The notes beneath the pieces are model-generated. The model made no database searches and had not been told where the DNA came from. It saw nothing but the letters and a program-made list of their open reading frames with translations. This document shows, piece after piece, positions 7,822 through 17,200 of a DNA stretch of 64,000 bases (the stretch's first letter is position 1; every line of letters starts with the position of its first letter). The DNA is from Levilactobacillus enshiensis. Lineage in GTDB: Bacteria; Bacillota; Bacilli; Lactobacillales; Lactobacillaceae. The DNA is taken from the NCBI RefSeq assembly GCF_007115095.1, contig NZ_SULH01000013.1, positions 1 through 64,000 of the forward strand. The letters are read 5' to 3'. A program made the translations under genes and the position numbers.

Positions 7822-9342
7822 GTGTATTATTTTATTAATGAGTACCTGTTACAAAAAAATTCAAGTGTTGAACATACGGCAATGAATCGGGTGAAATTAT
7901 TTAATCACTACAAAACCCCCGCCAAGATCGTGACGAAGATTTATGATCGACTCTTGCACCAGACCATTAGTAAATTTGGTGTCGCTGATGATCAGGTTAT
8001 GAACATGTTTGATTACTTTCAGGGGCTTACTGATTCAGGTGCCCCCAAGTTTGTGACCACAGATAAATTGAATTTGCCAATTGAATATGAAGTGAACGTT
8101 GGGGCAAACTTCAGTGGGGTCTTTGATGGCGATCGACTAATCGCCAACGTTGGTTTTATTCCGGGCACCATTGGTCGGGTCTTCTATCAAGAGTTTTTTG
8201 ACCAGCTAGGTAATCGTGTCGGAACTGACCTCTGGGATTGGCGAGGGTTCAGGTCGGCGACACAATATTTCGGGCAGAATGGCCAGTTGATTTCGCAGCG
8301 TTACTATCGTGCTGATGGGCAAACGGCAATTGAGGAATACTTTACTCAAAGTACTGAGGGTAAGCCATTGACGTCACGGATGATCTTAAAGAACTATCAG
8401 GGTGAGGGTGACCGCTTCTTCCAGAACGCGGATGACCTGTTTACCTTTTTCTTAAATGAATTGAGTAAACAAGATCCCGAACGGACGACGTTCATCGTCG
8501 ATCGTCCTGGAACGGGGGTCAATCCCTTGCTGGCGTTGGATGACAATTCGCGTAAATACGTTTACGTCCCGATTAACCATGCGGTCAGTCCCAATGATCC
8601 GATTCATGCGGATCTCGATGGCTTCCTGGCCCCAGCATTTGAACACTTCAGTCATTTCGATGGCTTCATTACAGGTACGCCCCAGCAGGCAGCCAATTTG
8701 AGCACACGTTTCCCTAAAGCACCAGTCTTCTCAATACCTGCGGTGACTACGTTGCCAACCTCAAAGGAAGAAACACGGGAAGTGGTGCCTAGCGAACGAC
8801 TGCCGCACAGCGTCATCTATGTTGGTCGAATTGCTAAGGATAAGCAGATTGAACAGCAACTCCGCATGTTCGCACTGGTTAAGGACCGGGTTCCAGATGC
8901 CACCTTTACCTTATTTGGCTATGGCAGTGCGAAATACGTTGCGGATATGGAGAAGTTGGCACAAGAATTGAATCTTACAGCGAGCGTCACGTTTAAAGAC
9001 TATGTGCCCGACCTGAACGAACAGTATGATCATTATCAAGTCATGACCAACATGTCACTAGCAGACGGTGGTCCCTTGGCGATGTTAGAAGCCATGATCC
9101 ATGGTATTCCAGCGGTCAGCTATCGGTTCAACTACGGGCCCACCGATTTTATTGCGGATGGCAAGGACGGTTATCTAATTGCACCGGGGCAAGCCCTGGC
9201 TATGGCGGATAAGGTTGTTGATCTATTGCTAGATGAGCAGAAACTAACGGCGTTCAGTCACGCTGCGTATGTCAAAGCGCATGACCAATGGACGCGCCGA
9301 AAAGTTTGGAACCGGTGGCAGAAGGAATTGAAGAGCGAATAG
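7822..9342 (+). CDS. GT4/DUF1975 glycosyltransferase family, degenerate donor motif (GtfB-like), paralogue 3
   Basis: 506 residues from GTG 7822 (MYYFINE). It has the same two-part layout as the others but is the most divergent. The usual RxxxxEK appears as GRIAKDKQ, and the EX7E motif is changed to DGGPLAMLE, losing the first Glu. In the known SRRP O-glycosylation pairs GtfA carries the active site and GtfB is an acceptor-binding partner without a working donor site. This gene lies 27 bp before a paralogue with an intact motif (9370), so I propose a GtfB-like subunit of a GtfA/GtfB-type complex. It might still be active on an unusual donor. Confidence 0.82.
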   Translation: MYYFINEYLLQKNSSVEHTAMNRVKLFNHYKTPAKIVTKIYDRLLHQTISKFGVADDQVMNMFDYFQGLTDSGAPKFVTTDKLNLPIEYEVNVGANFSGVFDGDRLIANVGFIPGTIGRVFYQEFFDQLGNRVGTDLWDWRGFRSATQYFGQNGQLISQRYYRADGQTAIEEYFTQSTEGKPLTSRMILKNYQGEGDRFFQNADDLFTFFLNELSKQDPERTTFIVDRPGTGVNPLLALDDNSRKYVYVPINHAVSPNDPIHADLDGFLAPAFEHFSHFDGFITGTPQQAANLSTRFPKAPVFSIPAVTTLPTSKEETREVVPSERLPHSVIYVGRIAKDKQIEQQLRMFALVKDRVPDATFTLFGYGSAKYVADMEKLAQELNLTASVTFKDYVPDLNEQYDHYQVMTNMSLADGGPLAMLEAMIHGIPAVSYRFNYGPTDFIADGKDGYLIAPGQALAMADKVVDLLLDEQKLTAFSHAAYVKAHDQWTRRKVWNRWQKELKSE

Positions 9343-9369
9343 CAAGCTGGTTAAGGGAGGTTCGAGTAG

Positions 9370-10902
9370 ATGTATTATTTTTTGAATGATAACATGCAGT
9401 ACTCAAAATCAGGAATTGAACATGCGGAAATCAATCGATTACACTTGTTTAAGCAACACCACGTGCCAGCAAAAATTGTGACGCGAATTTTCTCTATGGA
9501 TTTGACGAACATCTTGCGACAATCTGGGATTCAGCGTGAAAATTTTGTGAATCTCTTTGAATTTTTCTGTGGTAGTACCCAAGTTGCAAGTCAGTCGTTC
9601 ACGATGAATGAGTTTTCTTTGCCGGCCAATACGACCACGACTCGTAAGGACGATCAGTTACAGGTCTTTGCGCAGGGAAAGATGCTCATGATCATCTATT
9701 TCCGTAAGCAATCGAACGAGATTAGCAATGTCCAGTACTTCGACGTTAACGGCCGAACCGTATCGATGGTTTGGTGGGATGTGCGGGGATTCAAGTGTCT
9801 CGAACAGTTCTTTGATCTTGAGGGGAAGATTTCTCAGGAACAATACTATGGTCCAGATGGCCGCGTTCACTTGGAAAAGAACCATTACCTCAATCGTGGG
9901 GGCAAAGAGTGTTTGTCATGGCGTGTCTTGAATTATCGGAACAGTAGCTGGGTCTTTGGCGGTATGAATGAATTGACCCGTTTCTTCTACGATGAATTGA
10001 ATGGGCTGGACCAGCACAACGTCTTTATTTGTGACCGGACGGTTGAATGTGATTGGGGGTTATTCCACATGCAGACGCCGGCGTTCAAGGTGCTTCATCT
10101 CCACAATGATCACGTGAGCGACCCGAGTGACATGCTGCATTCACCATTAAATAATAATTACACGAACGCACTGAATAACTGGGCAAAGTGGGATGCGGTC
10201 ATTTCGGCGACACCGGAGCAAACAGAAGATGTGGCTAACCGGTTTGGAAGTGATATTCCAGCCTTTACGATTCCAGTCGGTTATGTTTCGGACAAGGAAA
10301 TTGCTGCACCGCACCAAGACTTTACTGCCCGGCAGAAGAACCTCATCGTGCACGTCGCGCGACTCGCACCTGAAAAACAACAGAACCATTCGATTCAGGC
10401 TTTTGCCCAGGTTCATCAACAGTTCCCAGACGCGCGGCTTGAGCTTTGGGGGTATGCAAACGGTGATATTGAACAACAACTTAAGCAACAAGTGGCCGAT
10501 GCCGGTTTGCAGGACGTGATCACTTTTAAGGGCTACACGAGTGATATCGATGCCGTGTATGACCGTGCACAGATCGGAATTTTGCCTAGTCGTGCTGAAG
10601 GTTTCTCACTGACACTGCTTGAGGCGCAATCTCATGGTGTCCCAATGGTTGCCAATGATGTGAAGTATGGTCCTAGTGATATTATTCAAGATGGGGTCAC
10701 GGGAATCCTGACGGAAGATGGCCAACCGCAACAATTGGCGGATGCCCTGATTAAGTTACTGGGAAACCAAGAACTTTTGAAGACTTACAGTGCCGCAGCA
10801 TACGAAAATGCCAAGCGCTACTCGGAGGACGCCGTCTTTGAGAAGTGGCAACAGTTATTGGATTATTTTGATAGTTTAGAACGCGAAAAGGCCGCTGTTT
10901 AA
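9370..10902 (+). CDS. GT4/DUF1975 glycosyltransferase (GtfA-like), paralogue 4
   Basis: 510 residues beginning MYYFLND with GGGAGG upstream. The donor domain is intact: ARLAPEK near residue 337 and EGFSLTLLE near residue 413, then KYGPSDII. The start MYYF and the segment SGIEHAEINRLHLF match the preceding gene, from which it is separated by 27 bp, so the two form one operon. I infer a catalytic subunit adding the first sugar (typically N-acetylhexosamine in related systems) to Ser/Thr of the Ser-rich adhesins, working with the degenerate paralogue 3. Homologues in Lactiplantibacillus were first named TagE and later shown to act in protein O-glycosylation, so the TagE name may mislead. Confidence 0.88.
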   Translation: MYYFLNDNMQYSKSGIEHAEINRLHLFKQHHVPAKIVTRIFSMDLTNILRQSGIQRENFVNLFEFFCGSTQVASQSFTMNEFSLPANTTTTRKDDQLQVFAQGKMLMIIYFRKQSNEISNVQYFDVNGRTVSMVWWDVRGFKCLEQFFDLEGKISQEQYYGPDGRVHLEKNHYLNRGGKECLSWRVLNYRNSSWVFGGMNELTRFFYDELNGLDQHNVFICDRTVECDWGLFHMQTPAFKVLHLHNDHVSDPSDMLHSPLNNNYTNALNNWAKWDAVISATPEQTEDVANRFGSDIPAFTIPVGYVSDKEIAAPHQDFTARQKNLIVHVARLAPEKQQNHSIQAFAQVHQQFPDARLELWGYANGDIEQQLKQQVADAGLQDVITFKGYTSDIDAVYDRAQIGILPSRAEGFSLTLLEAQSHGVPMVANDVKYGPSDIIQDGVTGILTEDGQPQQLADALIKLLGNQELLKTYSAAAYENAKRYSEDAVFEKWQQLLDYFDSLEREKAAV

Positions 10903-10918
10903 ACGGTTTCGACTGGTT

Positions 10919-10955
10919 GCCGTCAAGAACTTATCTGAAGTTGTTGGCGGCTTTT
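10919..10955 (+). terminator. Stem-loop between glycosyltransferase 4 and the metalloprotease
   Basis: GCCGTCAAGAAC (10919-10930) pairs with GTTGTTGGCGGC (10940-10951) with one mismatch; only four T follow. It may be an attenuating terminator that lets part of the transcript run into the protease gene 20 bp later. Confidence 0.55.
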
Positions 10956-10974
10956 GGGTAAAGAGGTGTGAAAA

Positions 10975-11871
10975 ATGTTGTGGAAACGGCTGATGCAGTG
11001 GGGGTTAGCGGCTGCGAGTCTGTCTCTAGTCGTACTGGGGATGACGGGATTAAATGGGCGTGAGAACCCGCAACCAGCGGCGAAGCAGTCCATAAAACAA
11101 GACTACCAGCGAACAGCAACCTATAGTCCGCCGGGTGGTCGGATTGACCAACACATCTATTCTCAAAAGCAGTTGCGGGCCTTAACGGCAATCACACATG
11201 GCAGTCAGTACCGGGGGAATACGAGCTTAGATGCCGTAGCGACCCAGCATGTTTACCAGTTGAATGGCCGTAACCTGGCGAATATTGTGGGGAACGACGG
11301 GGTTCTACAACTGTACAATGACTCCCATTTTATGACGACCCGGATGGTGAAAGATGCCGCTGGGTTTTGGAATCGCGTGGCAGGAACGCAAGTGGTTGAG
11401 GTGGTTGCTCATCCGGACCAAAGCGATGAGATTATTCATGATGGTAAGCGTACGCAGCCGGTACTCGGTGGTCAGACGTACAACGGTAAGGGAATCTTGT
11501 TCTATCCTGGCAATTGGCGAATCCAGAACTTGTCACAGCGTAATCAGCAAAATTGGAAGGAAGCAGCGCTAATCCATGAAATTGGTCACGCATTGGGCAT
11601 TCCTCATTTGGGTGGGGGACCATTAGGGACTAATGCTGCTAAAGCAGGTGTGGCGACGGTCGAACTTATGGCAGTCTGGTCTGTTGGTCGAGCAGGGTCG
11701 CCGCCTGAAAATGAGTTGGGGGTCAAAAGTACGTCCATGGATGCCGCAACTTTGGCTTTAGCCGGATTAAGCTGGCAGCATCCTCGTCGACTGGCGGGCT
11801 GGGTATTGCAAACGCAGCGTGTCGTTTTATATGACAACGGGCACCTCACAACGATTAATAAATCAAAATAA
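10975..11871 (+). CDS. Membrane-anchored matrixin-like zinc metalloprotease
   Basis: 298 residues with an N-terminal hydrophobic helix (about residues 9-26) that acts as signal or anchor. The catalytic motif is complete: HEIGHALGIPH, matching HExxHxxGxxH of metzincins, followed by LGGG, with a downstream Met (VELMAVW) in a plausible Met-turn position. AGAGGTG precedes the ATG. It is the intact paralogue of the protein at 6466. The extracytoplasmic location and its place among glycosyltransferase and Ser-rich adhesin genes suggest processing or shedding of surface glycoproteins (inference). The substrate cannot be deduced. Confidence 0.85.
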   Translation: MLWKRLMQWGLAAASLSLVVLGMTGLNGRENPQPAAKQSIKQDYQRTATYSPPGGRIDQHIYSQKQLRALTAITHGSQYRGNTSLDAVATQHVYQLNGRNLANIVGNDGVLQLYNDSHFMTTRMVKDAAGFWNRVAGTQVVEVVAHPDQSDEIIHDGKRTQPVLGGQTYNGKGILFYPGNWRIQNLSQRNQQNWKEAALIHEIGHALGIPHLGGGPLGTNAAKAGVATVELMAVWSVGRAGSPPENELGVKSTSMDAATLALAGLSWQHPRRLAGWVLQTQRVVLYDNGHLTTINKSK

Positions 11872-11994
11872 AATAAAACGACTGAACTAGTTAGATGACT
11901 TGAATTATCTAATGGTTGCAGTAGGCCTTTAACGTAGAAGACGGGTATTCTGAAGAGTAATGGCGTAGACGTAATTATAGATGGGGTGGCGAAC

Positions 11995-13491
11995 GTGAAT
12001 TATTTTGTCAATCAGAATTTGGGAATGAATTTAACCGGGATTGAAAAAGCGCAATTGAACCGCTTGGCGTTATTCAAAGCGGGAGGGATGGACGCTAAAA
12101 TTCTGACGGTGGGTTTTAATACGCGCTTGCATGAGAATGCGCGTCGCTTTGATGTGGCTGGTCGCTGCTTTTCGATGTATGACTACTTTCAAGGCGTAAT
12201 GGATGATGAAACGGTGACGACGTTTGATTGGATTGCGTATTGGAAAAAGTGTGGATTTACTTTGAAATATATTCCAGAGACCAAGGATGTCCGCGTGTTT
12301 GCGGCAGATGGGCAATTTTTGCTGTACGCGCGGTTCTATGATCAACAGTATCGGTCAATCGAGTACTTGAACTATTTTGATCAACACCATGCTAAAATCA
12401 AGCGAGAATTGTTCGATCAGCGTGGTTTTTGCAGTCAGGTGATCTACTTGGCGGCAATGCAGAAGATTCAAGCGAGGGTTTATTTGAATCGTCAGGGGCA
12501 GGCCTGCTTGGAAGAACTGTACGATTCCGACCAGAAGTTAGAGTCGACACTACGGCAGATTATTGTGCATAGTCGTGAGGGCCGAGATTACTTCTTTAAT
12601 ACGCAAGCGGAACTACAGACGTTCTTTTTTAACACACTCTATCAAGCTGGGGATGTCTACATCAGCGACCGGAATTTAAAGTTAGCCGAGACCCTCAGCA
12701 AGACGGATACGAACGTTAAAGTTTGTGTTGTCTTCCACAGTACGCATGCGCAGAGCCAAACGGACGTCATGGGATCTCGTATCAAGAGCCATTATCGCTT
12801 TATGTTGGAACACATCACGGATTTCGACCGCTTTATCTGTTCGACTGAATATCAGAAGCGAGACCTCTTGGAACGCTTTCCAGACTTGCCGGTCGTGGCG
12901 ATTCCTGTAGGCTTCACGCAGCCACAAGTCCTCGCACCAGAGAAGCGACAGGCCAATCGAATAATTGGGGTTGCACGTTATTCGCCAGAAAAGCAGGTGA
13001 TGCATCAGGCTGTGGCGATTTCTAAGTTAGTGGCAGAGTTCCCAGACGTTCAGCTGCATCTGTTTGGCTATGGCAGCCAGGAAAAGGCCCTACGAGACTT
13101 TATTACAGAACATCATTTGGAAAAAAATATTTTCTTGCGTGGGTTTTATCCGGATCTGACGGCAGAATATCAGATGGCCTCTTTAGCTTTGCTGACGAGT
13201 CGCGAAGAGGGGTTCTCACTAGCGACACTCGAAGCCCAAAACTTTGGTGTGCCCGTCATCAGTTACGACGTCCGCTATGGGCCAAGTGAACTGATTCAGG
13301 ATGGGACCAATGGCTTTTTGGTGACCGCCAACGATCAAAATGAATTATATGAAAAAATACGAGATTATTTGCGCCAGCCGGACTTACAAGAGCAGTTTCG
13401 ACGTGAAAGTCTAGCCACTGCTGAAAAATTCTCTGCAGCGGCCGTCACGAAGAAATGGCAAGATTTAATTCGCAGTGTGTTAGCTGATTGA
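11995..13491 (+). CDS. GT4/DUF1975 glycosyltransferase (TagE/GtfA-like), paralogue 5
   Basis: 498 residues from GTG 11995, which gives the family start MNYFVNQ; GTG 11986 would add three residues but sits inside the GGGGTGG ribosome-binding site. It groups with paralogues 1 and 2 (GIEKAQLNRLALF, YDYFQG, HSTHAQ). Donor-site signatures ARYSPEK (near residue 328) and EGFSLATLE (near residue 404) are intact. It is the last glycosyltransferase before the giant adhesin and ends with a strong terminator, so the adhesin is transcribed separately. Confidence 0.88.
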   Translation: MNYFVNQNLGMNLTGIEKAQLNRLALFKAGGMDAKILTVGFNTRLHENARRFDVAGRCFSMYDYFQGVMDDETVTTFDWIAYWKKCGFTLKYIPETKDVRVFAADGQFLLYARFYDQQYRSIEYLNYFDQHHAKIKRELFDQRGFCSQVIYLAAMQKIQARVYLNRQGQACLEELYDSDQKLESTLRQIIVHSREGRDYFFNTQAELQTFFFNTLYQAGDVYISDRNLKLAETLSKTDTNVKVCVVFHSTHAQSQTDVMGSRIKSHYRFMLEHITDFDRFICSTEYQKRDLLERFPDLPVVAIPVGFTQPQVLAPEKRQANRIIGVARYSPEKQVMHQAVAISKLVAEFPDVQLHLFGYGSQEKALRDFITEHHLEKNIFLRGFYPDLTAEYQMASLALLTSREEGFSLATLEAQNFGVPVISYDVRYGPSELIQDGTNGFLVTANDQNELYEKIRDYLRQPDLQEQFRRESLATAEKFSAAAVTKKWQDLIRSVLAD

Positions 13492-13512
13492 GTTAAGCTA
13501 GCTACCTAAAGA

Positions 13513-13553
13513 ACCCAGCACACCTAATTGGGGTGTGCTGGGCTCTTTTTTTT
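13513..13553 (+). terminator. Strong rho-independent terminator
   Basis: Perfect 11-bp stem CCCAGCACACC (13514-13524) with GGTGTGCTGGG (13532-13542), then CTC and eight T. It isolates the glycosyltransferase array from the adhesin. Confidence 0.95.
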
Positions 13554-14248
13554 GGACAAAATTAGCAGGAGTTGAATTGATGAGTCGATACTTTATTTTG
13601 CTTACTAAGCAGCCATGATATTTATAGTAATCCGTATGAATAGTGGAATTGCCGCACAATGAATAGCGTGGGTAAAACTAAAAATCGTCAAAATAACTAA
13701 AAAAAGTCTTGTTACACTTTTGAAGAAGTGGAGTAGAAAATAAATATTACTTACAAACTTTATAAAAATAAGGGGGAGATGTTAGTTGCAATAAACTAAA
13801 AAATATGGCCAAATAACTATTCACCAGTTTTGCCAAAGTGGACAGATTTTTTAATTAAAATATAATTTTAAAGTATTTTTAAAGCTCAAAATAAAGCAAA
13901 CACCGTTAATAATAAAAGCCTTCTACGCTACATATATTGGCTGTTTCAAGCGATTATGGACTAACGAAACATTAGTGATCAGCAATAAACAAAAATGTGA
14001 ATATTTTAATTTAAAAAATCGTTTATACCAAATACCACCTATACCAATTTGTATTGGAAGATATAAATAGTCTATATATGAAATTTGTGATAAACTCGTA
14101 AGCGAAATGATATTGTTTTACACTACTCACGTTTCACTATAACAATTGGTATATGCCAATTAGACTTTGGTCTAGAACTATTTTCAGACTAATAGTCGGG
14201 GGAGTACAGTGCATTTTAGTCAGTCATTCATAAAGGAGGACATTAAAA
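13554..14248. promoter_or_regulatory. Long AT-rich upstream region of the giant adhesin with repeated TATACCAA boxes
   Basis: About 695 bp without a gene. TATACCAA occurs at 14024-14031 and, as TATACCAATT, at 14040-14049. The exact reverse complement AATTGGTATA is at 14144-14153. Centres of the last two are about 104 bp apart, near ten helical turns, and they flank a possible extended -10 (TGATAAACT, -10 hexamer 14091-14096) that lacks a clear -35. This looks like a regulator-controlled promoter. AGGAGG at 14234-14239 is the ribosome-binding site. Confidence 0.5.
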
Positions 14249-17200
14249 GTGAAATTTATGCGGAATAAAGCTTTTAATGGCGATCCTAAATTACGTTACA
14301 AGATGTTCAAGGCAGGGAAGACGTGGGTCTTCACTGCGATTGCATCTTTCTCGTTATTGGGTGCCGGAAACTTAACAGCCAAAGCTGATACCACTAGTCA
14401 GGCTGATAGTTCTTCTAGCGCAGCGGTCGCCTCAGCTACTAATTCATCGAATACAGTCACATTACAATCAAGTTCGGCGGCAGCTAGTGCCGCTACGGAA
14501 AGCAATACAACGTCAGCGACTAACACAGAGACCGAAACGACTACGGCAACGAGCTCTGAAGCCAGTAACAGTGCAGCTTCGGGTGAAAGCGCTTCATCAA
14601 ATGCTGCTGAATCCTCAAGCGGCGCAACCAGTACGGCGGTAACTAGTGTAGAGGCAACCAGTGCTGAAGCCACGAGTGCCGAAGCAACTAGTGACGCCAC
14701 TACGGCCGCCAGTTTAGCCGCAGAAAGAATTGCAGCGAGTGCCAATACTGACGTGACCTTGACGACTAACGTCACCAAGGCCGTCACTAAAACAGCTACA
14801 ACCAAGAAGGCTGTTGCAGCAAATGACGCTGCAGTATCGGCGGCAGATAGTAGTGCGGCCAATGCGGCTTCCTCAGCAGCAGTTGCAGCTTCAACCGCAG
14901 CGAGTGCAGCGTCCAGTTACGCAACGTTAGTGCCTACAACGGATACGCAGTCGGCAACGAGTGCGGCCAATAGCGCATATAAAGAAACTTTACAAGCATA
15001 CGACTATGCGAAACATTACAATAGTTTGGCCAACATGTACCTAGCAGCAACGGACGTTTCTAGCGATGCTCCGGGGATGGCACAATCATACGCAACTGCC
15101 AACTCATTGGCGAGTTCCTACGCTGAAGATGCAAAATCCTATGCTGGTGTGACGTCCAGTGCCGCCGATGCAGCACGGATTGCAGCCGCACAGGGCGCTA
15201 AGGACATTGTGAGCTCTTACGCTAAGGATGCACACAAGTTAGCTAACTCAGCCGCCGTTGCTGCAGAAGAAGCCTCATCTGCAGCTAGCAGCGCTTACTT
15301 GGCAACTCAGTACGCCAAGGATAACTCCGCAGCATTAGCTGCTGCCACAGCAGCTAACTCAGCCTTCTCTTCGGCGAGTTCAGCTGCAACTGAAGCACTT
15401 AGTTTGGCTAATCAAGCGGATAAACTTTATGAAACTGCAAGTAGTGCTGCTGTTTCTGGCGACTACGATGCTGCAAGTACGGCTTTAGCTTCAGTAATTC
15501 AGGTAGCAACTGTAGATGCAGTGGCAGCGAACCAAGCCGCCAGTGATTTCCGTGATCAGGCGGTCGCTGCTGCCAAGCAAGCCATTGACCTATCTGTCAC
15601 GGATGCGGTCAGTGAAGCAACTAGTAGTGCTAACAAGGCCAGCAGTGCGGCTAGTGTTGCTGCGAGTGCTGCTGCTGCAGCGAGTGGCTACAACGGGGAT
15701 CAGTCAGCGCAATATGCAGCTGATGCTTCTAGTTACGCCGCAGTTGCTTCCGAAGCCGCTGCAACAGCAAGTACAGCAGCAGTCAATGCGGCAACGGCAA
15801 CAACACCTAAAGAAGCACATAACTTTGCTTTAACGGCAGATTCAGCCGCCGTAGTTGCTCGTAGTGCTGCCGCCGAAGCGGTAACGGCAGCTAGTTTGGC
15901 CGAACAATTTGATACTAATGTTGACACGCCACACAAGGACAATGAAGGTAACGTTAGTGCGACCTTGAGTGCAGATAAGGCATTGGCTGACTTGGGCGAT
16001 TCAATTACTTTGACCACTAACCTAGGTATCACTGGGTTGTACAGTCTTAGTGGCAAGGTAACCTACACGTGGTACGTGTCGACCGATGGCAAGAACTGGA
16101 CTTCTTTAAACGACCCAACCACGTCCAGCAATGAAAAGCCAACGAACAATATTGTGACGCCAAATGCCGGGGGAACTTACTACTACCAAATGGTAGCAAC
16201 CGGTAAGAAATCAATTCCATTAACAATTGGGTCAACTGTGAACTTTGCCCAGGCAAGTAACATCATTACTGTTGTTGTCACGGATGCGAAAGGGACTTAC
16301 ACGGATCAAGCTAGCACCGCCGCTAGTTTGGCTGCTAGTTATGCGGCTAAGGCAGCATCCAATGCAACGGCAGCTAGTACTGCAGTGACCAATATGGATA
16401 AGCTGGTTACCTTTAACGAACAAGAATTGTTAACGGCATCATCTTATGCTACTAAAGGTCGGGAAAACACGGCGGATGCCGCGTCATATGCAGCGGAAGC
16501 AAAGACAGCTGCAACGGCGGCTAGCACCGCACAAAGTAATGCTGCGGTAGCTGAAGAAGCCGGTGATTACACTAATGCAAGTTCTTACGCTGCAGTAGCC
16601 ACGGCGAGTGCCAATGACGCTAATTCTTATGGACTTTTAGCAAGTACCGCCGCATCTACGGCACAAAGTAATGTGAACCAGGCCTTGTTTAAGGCTGCTG
16701 GAATAACGGGCGATAAAGACACTGGCGAGTATTTATCTAGTAGTTATGCGCAAGCGGCAGCTGACGCAGCTAGTGCAGCCAATAGTGCGTACAATTTAGC
16801 TAATTCGCATGCGCAAGATGCAAATAACGCTTACTTGGCAGCTGGTGGGGACTTTAACACTGGTGCGTCAACGGCGAACTCAATTGCAACTTCAGCCGCC
16901 GCCGCAGCTAAATCATATGCGAAAGCAGCAAACACGGCAGCTAGTAATGCCGCCGCTGCGGGTACGTACGATGATGCTGCCGCCGCAGCTGATGCAGCAA
17001 ATACCAATTTAACCTTTGCTAACTCTGCCGCCGAAGTTGCTGGTAGTGCTGCCGCTGCTGCAACGACGAACATTATCGATGCGCAATCTGCTTACGCTGC
17101 TTCCGTTGCCGCTGCAATCGTGCTTCAAGACTCCACAGCGGTCTCTAATGCGGCAGTAGCAGCCTCCACGGCAAATTCTTTAGCGAGTGCTAACAAGGTC

